Assembly (NCBI GenBank): GCA_963753195.1
Contig: CAVWBH010000003.1
Span: forward strand, 186,001-250,000
Length of the DNA: 64,000 nt
Origin: Palsa-504 sp963753195
GTDB taxonomy: Bacteria > Actinomycetota > Actinomycetes > Streptosporangiales > Streptosporangiaceae
Reading direction: 5' to 3'
Shown here: positions 8,233 through 15,768 of the stretch, one piece after another
How the letters are laid out: each line of letters opens with the position of its first letter
Numbering within the stretch: position 1 is the stretch's first letter
Notes under the pieces: generated by a model
Told to the model about the DNA's origin: nothing
Databases searched by the model: none
What the model saw: only the letters and a program-made list of their open reading frames with translations
Made by a program: the position numbers and the translations under genes

Positions 8233-9435
8233 TCAGGGTGAGCGCAGGGTGCGCAGGCTGATGGTGACGGGCATGGCCTGCAGCTCGTCCAGGACGCCCT
8301 TGCTGTACTCGGAGCCGATGTCGGTCAGCACGTAGCCGAGTTCATCCCTGGTGCGCAGCAGCTGGCCCTCGACGTTGACGCCGTGCTGGGCGAGCACGCC
8401 GTTGATCGCGGCCAGCACGCCAGGCACGTTCTGGTGCAGGTGCACCAGCCGGTGCGCGCCGCTGGTCGCGCCCAGCGCGATCTCCGGCAGGTTGACGCTG
8501 AGCGAGGTCGCGCCGGAGGACATGTAGTCGGCGAGCTTCCCGGCGACGAAGTCCCCGATGTCCTGCTGGGCCTCCAGGGTCGAGCCGCCGATGTGCGGGG
8601 TCAGGATGACGTTGGGCAGCCCGCGCAGCTCGGAGACGAACTCGTCGCCGCGGCCCTTCGGCTCCTCGGGGTACACGTCGATGGATGCCCCGGCCAGGTG
8701 ACCGGACTCGATGTTGCGCCGCAGCGCCGCGTGGTCGACCACGAAGCCGCGGGACAGGTTGAGGAACAGCGACCGGGGCCGCATCGCGGCGAACTCGGCC
8801 TCGCCGAAGAAGCCGTGGTTGCCAGGGCGCCCGTCCACGTGCAAGGTGACGGTCTCCACCGACTCCAGCAGCTCGGTCAGGGTCGAGCAGCGCCGCGCGT
8901 TGCCGAGGGCCAGCTTGTCGGCGACGTCGTAGAAGTACACCGACATGCCCAGGTTCTCGGCCAGCACCGACAGCTGGGTGCCGATGTTGCCGTAGCCGAC
9001 GATGCCGAGCCGCCGGCCGCGGACCTCGTGGGCGCCGGCCGCCGACTTGTCCCAGAGCCCGGCGTGCATCTGGGCGTTCTTCTCCGGCAGCCGGCGGGCC
9101 ATGGCGATGATCTCGGCCAGCGCGAGCTCGACCACGCTGCGCGTGTTGGAGAACGGCGCGTTGAACACCGCGATCCCGCGCCTGCTCGCCGCGGCCAGGT
9201 CGATCTGGTTGACCCCGATGCAGAACGCGCCGACGGCGACGAGGTCGGTGGCCGCGTCCAGGACGCGCGCGGTGACTTCGGTGCCGGATCTGATGCCGAG
9301 CAGGCTCACCCCGTCCAGCGCGTCGATGAGCTCGTCCTCGCCGAGCGCGCGCGGCAGCGCGGAAACCTCGTAGCCTTCCTTGGCCAGCCGCGCCGACGCG
9401 TCGGGATGGATATTCTCGACCAGCAGTGCCTTCAA
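8233..9435 (-). CDS. serA: D-3-phosphoglycerate dehydrogenase, E. coli-type with ACT domain
   Basis: First enzyme of serine biosynthesis, oxidising 3-phosphoglycerate with NAD+ in the cytosol. The NAD-binding fold shows GIVGYGNIGTQ, the substrate and catalytic regions include NLSRGFVVD, and ILTPHIGGST holds the catalytic His. A C-terminal ACT domain (NVPGVLAAINGVLAQHGVNV) mediates serine feedback in this family. At about 400 residues it matches the short E. coli form (410) rather than the longer form of mycobacteria. The start is uncertain: TTG at 9435 has AAGGGTG at good spacing, while GTG at 9447 is the alternative. The gene converges on the GntR regulator with only 10 bp between stops. A 13-bp tandem repeat lies upstream (9488-9513). 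Confidence 0.9.
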   Translation of the reverse strand: MKALLVENIHPDASARLAKEGYEVSALPRALGEDELIDALDGVSLLGIRSGTEVTARVLDAATDLVAVGAFCIGVNQIDLAAASRRGIAVFNAPFSNTRSVVELALAEIIAMARRLPEKNAQMHAGLWDKSAAGAHEVRGRRLGIVGYGNIGTQLSVLAENLGMSVYFYDVADKLALGNARRCSTLTELLESVETVTLHVDGRPGNHGFFGEAEFAAMRPRSLFLNLSRGFVVDHAALRRNIESGHLAGASIDVYPEEPKGRGDEFVSELRGLPNVILTPHIGGSTLEAQQDIGDFVAGKLADYMSSGATSLSVNLPEIALGATSGAHRLVHLHQNVPGVLAAINGVLAQHGVNVEGQLLRTRDELGYVLTDIGSEYSKGVLDELQAMPVTISLRTLRSP

Positions 9436-9487
9436 GCGCGTACACACCCTTGGGTTCCGTAGGTAGGCAGGGGATCGGCCCTGGCCC

Positions 9488-9513
9488 TTTTCCTTTCTAA
9501 CTTTCCTTTCTAA
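9488..9513. repeat. 13-bp pyrimidine tandem repeat between the SARP gene and serA
   Basis: CTTTCCTTTCTAA is present twice (9488-9500 with one change, and 9501-9513). It starts 53 bp upstream of the serA start and just beyond the stop of the SARP gene; on the minus strand it reads as purine-rich AAAGGAAAG. Confidence 0.6.
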
Positions 9514-9514
9514 C

Positions 9515-12472
9515 CTAACGCTCTGTGGTGGCTGCTGCGGGCAGCGGGCCACGGTCCAGGTCGCGGAGCCTGACCCGGACGTCATCGGCCAGCGGGTGCG
9601 GCACGGCGTCGAGGACCGCGGCGGCCCGCAGGTAACGGGACCGGGCCGCTTCCAGGTCGCCCATCGCGGCCATGACGTCGCCCAGCCCGGCCAGCGAGCT
9701 GCCCTCGCCGAACGACCCGCCCATCTCGCGGAAGGCGTCGATGGCCTGCTCGTAGTAGGCCTGGGCCCGGACCAGATCGCCCAGGTGCAGGTAGGCGAAA
9801 CCGAGGCTGTCCAGGGTGTCGGCCGCGCCGCCGCGGTTGCCCGACTCCCGGTGCAGGGTCAGCGCCTGCTGGCAGTGCTCCAGCGCCTGGTCGTACTGGC
9901 CCAGGTGGGCGTACAGCCAGCCGACGCCGTTCTCCAGGTTGGCCTGCGTCCACCAGTGCCCGGCGGCCTTGAGCATCCGCAGCGCGGCCAGCGCCACGAC
10001 CAGCGCTTCGGTGTAGTGTCCCTGGGTCTCCAGCATGCTGGCCAGGCCGTTCAGCACCATTCCTTCGTTGGCCCGGTCGCCCAGGTCCCGGAACAGGGCC
10101 AGCGCATACTGCATGTTCTGGCCGGCGGCCTGGTACTCCCCCAGATGCCCCTCCGCGTTGCCGAGCAGGTAATACGCGTGGGCGAGCGCGGCAGCGTCCC
10201 CCAGCCGGCGCGCGGCGGCCAGCGCGGGCTGCTGGCAGGCCGCGCAGGTCCGCCACTGCCCGCGCAGGTTGAAGAACGGGCCGAGGGCCCAGGGCAGCTG
10301 CCAGGCGTGGGCGTCGAAGCCGTGGGCCGAGGCGTAGTCGATCAGCGCCAGCAGCACCGGGGCCTCGGCGTCGAACCAGGCCACCGCCTGCTCCTTGGCC
10401 GGGAACCCGGCCGGCACCACGCCCGGCTGCGGGCCATCCAGCCGCAGCGGCGGCCGGTGCGGGCTGAACCGTGCCGTGGCGGTCATCGCCGTATGCAGGT
10501 AGTGGTCCAGGACGCGGTGGGCGGCCGCCCGCCGGTCAGTATCGGTGTCGGTTCGCTCGGCGGCTTCGGCCGCATAGGCGCGCAGCAGGCCGTGGAACGC
10601 GAACCGGCCGGGCAGGTGCTCGGCGGCCATGTTCGTCCGGGTCAGCTCGCGCAGCGCGGCGCCCGCCTCGGCCCGGCCGATCCCGGCCAGGCTGGCCGCC
10701 GCGGACAGGGAGATGTCCGGGCCCGGGTGCAGGCCGAGCAGGCGGAACATCCGGGCCGCGGCCGGGCTGAGCTGCTCATAGGACCAGGACAGGACGGCCC
10801 GTACGTCGGCGGCCGCGTCGTCCGCGGCCAGGGCATCCAGCCGGCCGCGGGCATCGGCCAGCTCGGCGGCCAGCTCGGCCAGCGGGCGCTTCCGGTGGCC
10901 GGCGGCCCGGCCGGCTGAGATGGACAGGGCCAGCGGGAGGCCCGCGCAGGCCGCCACGATCTCGTCCGCCGCGTCCGGCTCGGCGGCGACCCGGTCGCGG
11001 CCGAGCCTGCGGGCCAGCATGTCGCGGGATTCGGCGTCGCTGAGGACCTCCAGGGGGAGCAGCGCGGCCCCTTCCGCAGCCACCAGGCCGCCCAGCTGGT
11101 TGCGGCTCGTCACCACGACCAGGCAGTCCGGCGAGCCGGGCAGCAGCGGCCGCACCTGGGCGGCGCTGGTCGCGTTGTCGAGCACGATCAGGACCCGTTT
11201 GCCGTCCAGCAGGCTGCGGAACAGGGCCGCGCGTTCCTCGGCGGGCGCCGCGATCCGGTGCGGCGGGACGCCGAAGGCGCCGAGAAAGAACCGCAGTACC
11301 TCGCCCGGTTCCATGGGCGGCAGGCCCGGATTCAGGCCGCGCAGGCTGACGTACAGCTGGCCGTCGGGGAAGCGCCTGGCCACCTGGTGCCCGAAGCGGA
11401 CGGCCAGCGCGGTCTTGCCCACTCCCGGCGTACCCGAGATGACCACCACCGGCACCGCCTCATCCCGGTCGGCGGGCCGGGCCTGCGGCAGCAGCGCATG
11501 CAGCTCGCGCAGCTCGCGGCGGCGGCCGGAGAAGCCCTGGGCGTCCAGCGGGAGCTGCGCCGGGACCGGAACGCCGGGGTGGCCGACGGCCCATGACGGG
11601 TCCTGGCCCCCGCGTGGCGGCGCGGACCCGGCCAAGCCGCCCGCGGCCGCTCCGGCCGCTCCGGCTACTCCGGCCGCTCCGGCCGCTCCGGCCGCTCCGG
11701 CCGCGAGGTTCAGCGCTGGGTCGCGGGTCAGTACCTGCTGGTAAATGCGGGACAGCTCGCTGCCGGGGTCAATGCCGAGTTCCTCGGCCAGCACGCGCCG
11801 CCCGTCCTGGAAGAGCCGCAGCGCCTCGGCGTGCCGCCCGCTGCGGTACAGCGCGATCATCAGCAGCCCGCGCATGCGCTCGCGCAGCGGGTGGCTCGCG
11901 ACCAGGGCGGTCAGGTCCGGCAGGACTTCCTCGTGGCGCCCCAGCTCGAGCAGGACGTCGGCTCGCTCCTCAGCGGCACCCGAGCGCAGCTCGGCCAGCC
12001 GCGCCCGCTCGGTTTCCGCGAACGGGCCGGGCACCCCGGCGAACGCCACACCGCGCCACAGCCCGAGCCCGGTCTCCAGCGCGCCGGCCGCGCCCGCCGG
12101 GTCACCGGCGCGGCGCAGCTTTCTGGCCTCGGCCAGGTGCTGTTCGAACGCGGCGGCGTCGGGCTGGCCCGGCACCAGGTGCAGCACGTACCCGGCTCCG
12201 GAGGAGACCAGCACGCGGCCCGGCCCGCGCGCTGACCTGGTCGGCTCGATGACGCGGCGAAGGCCGGCCACATAGGTGTAGATGCCGCCCTCGGCGCTGG
12301 CGGGCGGATCCTGCCCCCAGACCGCGTCAACGAGCTCGCCGCGGGAGATCACCCGGTTCGCGCGCAAGGCCAGGATGCCCAGGACGGCTTGCTGCCTGGG
12401 CTGCCCCACCCGCAGTTCCTCGTGGCCATACCAGGCCGCTACCGGGCCGAGCACGGCGACGCGCAGTACCAC
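9515..12472 (-). CDS. Large SARP/AfsR-type regulator (winged helix, BTAD, NB-ARC, TPR)
   Basis: Transcriptional activator of 985 residues with the AfsR architecture. An OmpR-like winged helix (about 1-95) and a bacterial transcriptional activator domain (about 95-245) are followed by an Ala/Gly-rich linker. Next is an NB-ARC ATPase with Walker A (SGTPGVGKTALAV) and Walker B (RVLIVLDNA), then TPR-like repeats from about 740 on (for example ALAHAYYLLGNAEGHLGEY). AfsR-like proteins integrate signals, often by phosphorylation, and activate secondary-metabolite or global genes. The GTG at 12472 is preceded by GGAAGG. No biosynthetic cluster is in the window, so this may be a global or orphan regulator. 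It ends 80 bp before serA, on the same strand. Confidence 0.92.
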   Translation of the reverse strand: MVLRVAVLGPVAAWYGHEELRVGQPRQQAVLGILALRANRVISRGELVDAVWGQDPPASAEGGIYTYVAGLRRVIEPTRSARGPGRVLVSSGAGYVLHLVPGQPDAAAFEQHLAEARKLRRAGDPAGAAGALETGLGLWRGVAFAGVPGPFAETERARLAELRSGAAEERADVLLELGRHEEVLPDLTALVASHPLRERMRGLLMIALYRSGRHAEALRLFQDGRRVLAEELGIDPGSELSRIYQQVLTRDPALNLAAGAAGAAGAAGVAGAAGAAAGGLAGSAPPRGGQDPSWAVGHPGVPVPAQLPLDAQGFSGRRRELRELHALLPQARPADRDEAVPVVVISGTPGVGKTALAVRFGHQVARRFPDGQLYVSLRGLNPGLPPMEPGEVLRFFLGAFGVPPHRIAAPAEERAALFRSLLDGKRVLIVLDNATSAAQVRPLLPGSPDCLVVVTSRNQLGGLVAAEGAALLPLEVLSDAESRDMLARRLGRDRVAAEPDAADEIVAACAGLPLALSISAGRAAGHRKRPLAELAAELADARGRLDALAADDAAADVRAVLSWSYEQLSPAAARMFRLLGLHPGPDISLSAAASLAGIGRAEAGAALRELTRTNMAAEHLPGRFAFHGLLRAYAAEAAERTDTDTDRRAAAHRVLDHYLHTAMTATARFSPHRPPLRLDGPQPGVVPAGFPAKEQAVAWFDAEAPVLLALIDYASAHGFDAHAWQLPWALGPFFNLRGQWRTCAACQQPALAAARRLGDAAALAHAYYLLGNAEGHLGEYQAAGQNMQYALALFRDLGDRANEGMVLNGLASMLETQGHYTEALVVALAALRMLKAAGHWWTQANLENGVGWLYAHLGQYDQALEHCQQALTLHRESGNRGGAADTLDSLGFAYLHLGDLVRAQAYYEQAIDAFREMGGSFGEGSSLAGLGDVMAAMGDLEAARSRYLRAAAVLDAVPHPLADDVRVRLRDLDRGPLPAAATTER

Positions 12473-12658
12473 GCTCCGCTGACCTTCCGCTCACTGGCCG
12501 CCGCCCCCCGAGCCCGGGCGTAAGCGTATGGCACGAGGCTACAGCGGCTCCGGGCCGTTCATCCAGAAATAATCTAGATCACCTAGAGACGTCCGGTTGA
12601 TAGTGGGTGCGCGCGCCACCACCGCCGCCGCGGGCGCGGACTAGGCGCTCCCCGAAGC

Positions 12659-12730
12659 CTCCGGGCACGGGCGTGACCCGGAGCCGCCGACCCTCACGGC
12701 ACCCCCCCACTACCTGTCGTGAGGGTCGGC
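12659..12730. ncRNA. Two consecutive stem-loops, possible leader RNA
   Basis: First stem: CTCCGGG (12659-12665) with CCCGGAG (12677-12683). Second: GCCGACCCTCACG (12686-12698) with CGTGAGGGTCGGC (12718-12730), a perfect 13-bp stem with a 19-nt loop. Only 2 nt part them. They could be part of a transcribed leader for either flanking gene, or a terminator without a T-run. I cannot assign a known RNA family. Confidence 0.35.
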
Positions 12731-12796
12731 AACCCGGGCATCCTCGAGCGAGCGACAGAAACGCCGATCCCCGGGCCGCCACTGCGATCCATCAAG

Positions 12797-12815
12797 TAAG
12801 GTTTGCCTAATCTAA
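12797..12815. promoter_or_regulatory. Iron box (IdeR/DtxR-type operator)
   Basis: TAAGGTTTGCCTAATCTAA matches the 19-bp DtxR/IdeR consensus TTAGGTTAGCCTAACCTAA at 16 positions. It lies 42 bp upstream of the iron permease ATG, where a bound repressor would block transcription under iron-replete conditions. The site is seen; the regulator gene is not in this window. Confidence 0.8.
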
Positions 12816-12857
12816 CTTGGGAAAGACAGACGGCTGCTGAGGGCTGGAGGCTCGAGG

Positions 12858-13694
12858 ATGCTCGCTACGCTCGTCATTTTCCTGCGCGAGGGCGTGGAAG
12901 CGAGCATGATCGTGGCGATCTTGCTGGCCTACCTCAACCGGATCGGCCAGCGTGAGCATTTCCGCGACGTATTCGTGGGAGTCGGGGCGGCCCTGCTGCT
13001 CGCGACGGCGGGCGGGGTGGCAGCCTACGCGACCATCCGCAGCTACGACGGCTCGCGCGCACAGACGATCTTCGAGACCATCACCTACCTGGTCGCCGCG
13101 GGCGTGCTGACCTACATGACGTTCTGGATGCGCAACCACGCCCGGTCGCTGTCCAAGGAGCTGCGGGCCCGCGCCGACGCGGCGCTCGACGGCCGGGCCC
13201 GGTGGGGGCTCGGGCTGCTGGCCTTCCAGGCCGTCGGCCGCGAAGGACTGGAGACGGTGGTCTTCACCCTGGCCATCGTCTTCTCCACCTCCACGGCAGG
13301 CGCCTTGAGCGGGGCGGTGATCGGCCTGGCCGGAGCGCTGGGCGTCGCGTTCGTGATCTACCGGCTGGGCCACCGGCTGAACCTGGCCCGGTTCTTCACC
13401 GTGATCGGCGTGCTGCTGATGGTCTTCGCCGCGGGCCTGCTGGCCGACGCGGTGGAGAACCTGCAGGAGCTCGGCTGGCTGCCCGTGCTCGACGCGCCGA
13501 TGTGGCACTCGGCCTGGCTGTTGTCTGAAGACAGCGCGTTCGGCGACGTGCTGCACAGCTTCTTCGGTTACAGCGATGCGCCGACGCCGCTGCAGCTGCT
13601 CGTCTACGTCGGCTACCTAACCGTCGTAGTGGTCTGCTACCTCGGCGTCCGGTCCAGACGCCCGGCGCACCCGGCGCCCGCCGCGTCGCGCTGA
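12858..13694 (+). CDS. efeU: FTR1-family iron permease (EfeU-like)
   Basis: Membrane iron transporter of 278 residues. Both REGxE iron-binding motifs are present: FLREGVEASMIV near the N terminus and VGREGLETVVF in the middle. About seven hydrophobic segments are visible, as in EfeU/Ftr1. The ATG at 12858 follows GGAGG at 7 nt. In E. coli EfeU works with EfeO and EfeB, but no such partners are adjacent; downstream genes concern disulfide chemistry instead. The upstream iron box argues for iron-repressed expression. Oxidation of Fe(II) before uptake would have to come from elsewhere. Confidence 0.88.
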   Translation: MLATLVIFLREGVEASMIVAILLAYLNRIGQREHFRDVFVGVGAALLLATAGGVAAYATIRSYDGSRAQTIFETITYLVAAGVLTYMTFWMRNHARSLSKELRARADAALDGRARWGLGLLAFQAVGREGLETVVFTLAIVFSTSTAGALSGAVIGLAGALGVAFVIYRLGHRLNLARFFTVIGVLLMVFAAGLLADAVENLQELGWLPVLDAPMWHSAWLLSEDSAFGDVLHSFFGYSDAPTPLQLLVYVGYLTVVVVCYLGVRSRRPAHPAPAASR

Positions 13695-13868
13695 AGGCTT
13701 ACTGACGGTTTGCTCTCAGTCCTCCTAGCAGGGCACGCGAGCGCGCCTGACCGCCTACGATGGAGCGCGGTACCCGCTGAGCGGGGTGCTCCTGCGCTGG
13801 CGCAGGCACGGGACCGGCGGGCGCGGGCCAGGCGCCGCCGGCTGAGGTAGGGGTTGGACGAACCGAGC

Positions 13869-14816
13869 ATGGGCAAGGCAAGCAGGACGAAGGTCGAGTC
13901 AAGCCGGCGGGAGAAGCTGGCCGCGCAGCGCGCGGCGGCGCGCCGGTCCGAGCAGCGCAGGCGGATCCTGATCGCCTCAGGCGCCGTGGTCGTGGTGCTG
14001 GCCGTCGTGCTGGCCCTCGTCATCGTCAAGCTGAACAACAAGCCGGCGGTCGCGGCGGCCTCGAGCTCGTCGAACGGCCCCACCGGCAGCGCCCTGACCT
14101 CGCTGGTGACCACCACCACCTCGGTGCCCGCGAGCACGCTGAACGCGGTCGGGGCGGGCACGTTCACCGGGAAGGTCCAGGCCATCACCGGGAACCCCGC
14201 GACGCTGACCGCGGGCGGCAAGCCCGAGCTCTTGTACATCGGCGCCGAGTACTGCCCTTACTGCGCGGCCAACCGCTGGGCCATGATCGTGGCGCTGAGC
14301 CGGTTCGGCACGTTCTCCGGCCTGGCCACCGTGCACTCGGGCGTCACCAACGGGGCCGGACAGCAGGAGCCCTACCCGAACACGCCCACCTTCACGTTCG
14401 TCCACGCCACCTACTCCAGCCCGTACCTGAACTTCACGCCGGTCGAGCTCCAGACCAACATCCCGGACACCGCCAGCGGCACCTACACCAACCTGCAGAA
14501 CCCCACCTCGGCCCAGCAGGCGCTGCTCTCCAAGTACGACGCCCCGCCGTACATCGATTCGTCGGGCGCCGGGTCGATACCGTTCCTCGACTTCGGCAAC
14601 AAGTACGTGAGCATCGGGGTGAGCTACTCCAACACCGCGCTGTCCGGGCTCACCTGGAGCACGCTCGCGGCCGCCCTGCACGACCCGAACAGCACCGCGG
14701 CCAAGGCCGTCGACGGGACCGCCAACTACTACACCGCGGCGATCTGCAAGATGACGGGCAACCAGCCGGCCAGCGCGTGCACCACGGCCGTTCAGTCACT
14801 GGAGAGCCAGCTCTAA
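13869..14816 (+). CDS. DUF929 family membrane-anchored thioredoxin-fold protein
   Basis: A 315-residue protein with a basic, Arg-rich cytosolic start, one membrane segment (IASGAVVVVLAVVLALVIV) and an extracytoplasmic domain. That domain contains GAEYCPYCAANRW, a CPYC redox motif placed as in DsbA- and thioredoxin-like folds. The remainder agrees with DUF929. CxxC near an exported N terminus and the VKOR gene 84 bp downstream argue for a dithiol oxidase or isomerase of exported proteins that is reoxidised by VKOR. An additional pair of cysteines near the C terminus (AAICKMTG and ASACTTAV) may form a structural disulfide. The ATG at 13869 is favoured; a TTG at 13854 is possible. Confidence 0.8.
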   Translation: MGKASRTKVESSRREKLAAQRAAARRSEQRRRILIASGAVVVVLAVVLALVIVKLNNKPAVAAASSSSNGPTGSALTSLVTTTTSVPASTLNAVGAGTFTGKVQAITGNPATLTAGGKPELLYIGAEYCPYCAANRWAMIVALSRFGTFSGLATVHSGVTNGAGQQEPYPNTPTFTFVHATYSSPYLNFTPVELQTNIPDTASGTYTNLQNPTSAQQALLSKYDAPPYIDSSGAGSIPFLDFGNKYVSIGVSYSNTALSGLTWSTLAAALHDPNSTAAKAVDGTANYYTAAICKMTGNQPASACTTAVQSLESQL

Positions 14817-14900
14817 GGTCCGCCCCAGCGCTGCGGCCCTAGCGTAACGAGCGCGATACAATCTGCCAGCAGCCCCTGACAGACCGGAGGCGAAGCCCGG

Positions 14901-15635
14901 ATGACAGCGTCGAAGTCGAGCCGCGCGCGGAACGCGCGAGCGCAGCGCAGCCCCGGCGCCCAGCCCGCCGGGCGGAATGGCACCGGGGCCACGGCGGTGG
15001 GGGCCCGGGCCGGCGCGACGGCGGTCAAGCCGGCCGGCCGGCCGCAGGCCACGGCGGGCGGCGGGGGCGCAGGGGGCCGCGGGGGCGCAGGGGGCCGCGG
15101 TGGCGCAGCGGATCGGCGCGGGCCGCGCGGGACGGCGGTCGAGGCTGAGGCGGCGCTCAGGGCGCCGGCCAGCGGCACCGTCCCGCTGTGGCTGCAGATC
15201 GTCACCTTCGCGGTGGCGCTGGCCGGGCTGGGCGTATCGATTTACCTGACGATCGCGCACTTCACCGAGTCGGCGCTGATCGGGTGCTCGGAAAGCGGGC
15301 TGGTGAACTGCACCAAGGTCACGACCAGCCCGCAGTCGTACGCGTTCGGGATCCCGGTGGCCGTGCTCGGGCTGGCCTTCTACGTGTTCGCGGTGGCGAT
15401 GATGAGCCCGTGGGCCTGGCAGTGGCAGTGGCACCGCCGCGAGGTCGCCCTGATCCGGCTGGCCTCGGTGGTGGTCGGCATCGGCTTCGTGATCTACCTG
15501 CTGTACGCCGAGCTGTTCCTCATCGACAGCATCTGCCTGTACTGCACCAGCGTGCACGTGCTCACGTTCGTCCTGTTCGGGCTGACCGTCTTCGCCGCGG
15601 CGGCCTGGGGACTGCCGGAACGCCAGCGCAGCTGA
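14901..15635 (+). CDS. Vitamin K epoxide reductase (VKOR) family disulfide-generating protein
   Basis: Integral membrane oxidoreductase of 244 residues. In actinobacteria VKOR replaces DsbB: it reoxidises a periplasmic thioredoxin-fold partner and passes electrons to quinone. The loop cysteines lie in GCSESGLVNC and the active CxxC in SICLYCTSVH at the start of a transmembrane helix, the standard VKOR layout with about four to five helices. A long Gly/Ala/Arg-rich cytosolic N-terminal region of some 85 residues is unusual and probably disordered. The ATG at 14901 has GGAGG 10 nt upstream. The DUF929 gene directly upstream is the likely partner. Confidence 0.9.
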   Translation: MTASKSSRARNARAQRSPGAQPAGRNGTGATAVGARAGATAVKPAGRPQATAGGGGAGGRGGAGGRGGAADRRGPRGTAVEAEAALRAPASGTVPLWLQIVTFAVALAGLGVSIYLTIAHFTESALIGCSESGLVNCTKVTTSPQSYAFGIPVAVLGLAFYVFAVAMMSPWAWQWQWHRREVALIRLASVVVGIGFVIYLLYAELFLIDSICLYCTSVHVLTFVLFGLTVFAAAAWGLPERQRS

Positions 15636-15768
15636 GCTGTTCACCTGGGTTGACGCTCCAGGTCATGACATCTTCTTCATGTTGGCCGGGGGGTGGGACC
15701 GGCCCGGGGCGCACGCACTACGCTGAGGGCAAACTGGGCCTGGCCGATCGAGAGGAGAACGGTTTCCC

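Larger units (their letters stand above)
12473..12857. other. Divergent promoter region with two stem-loops and an iron box
   Basis: This 385-bp gap lies between the SARP start (minus) and the iron permease start (plus). It contains two adjacent stem-loops (12659-12683 and 12686-12730) and an IdeR/DtxR-like site (12797-12815). No protein-coding frame is convincing. Confidence 0.6.

Noticed and set aside
12579..12810. Small frames in the gap between SARP and iron permease genes
   Set aside because: Both strands give Arg/Pro-rich peptides across the hairpins; no ribosome site or family match supports them.
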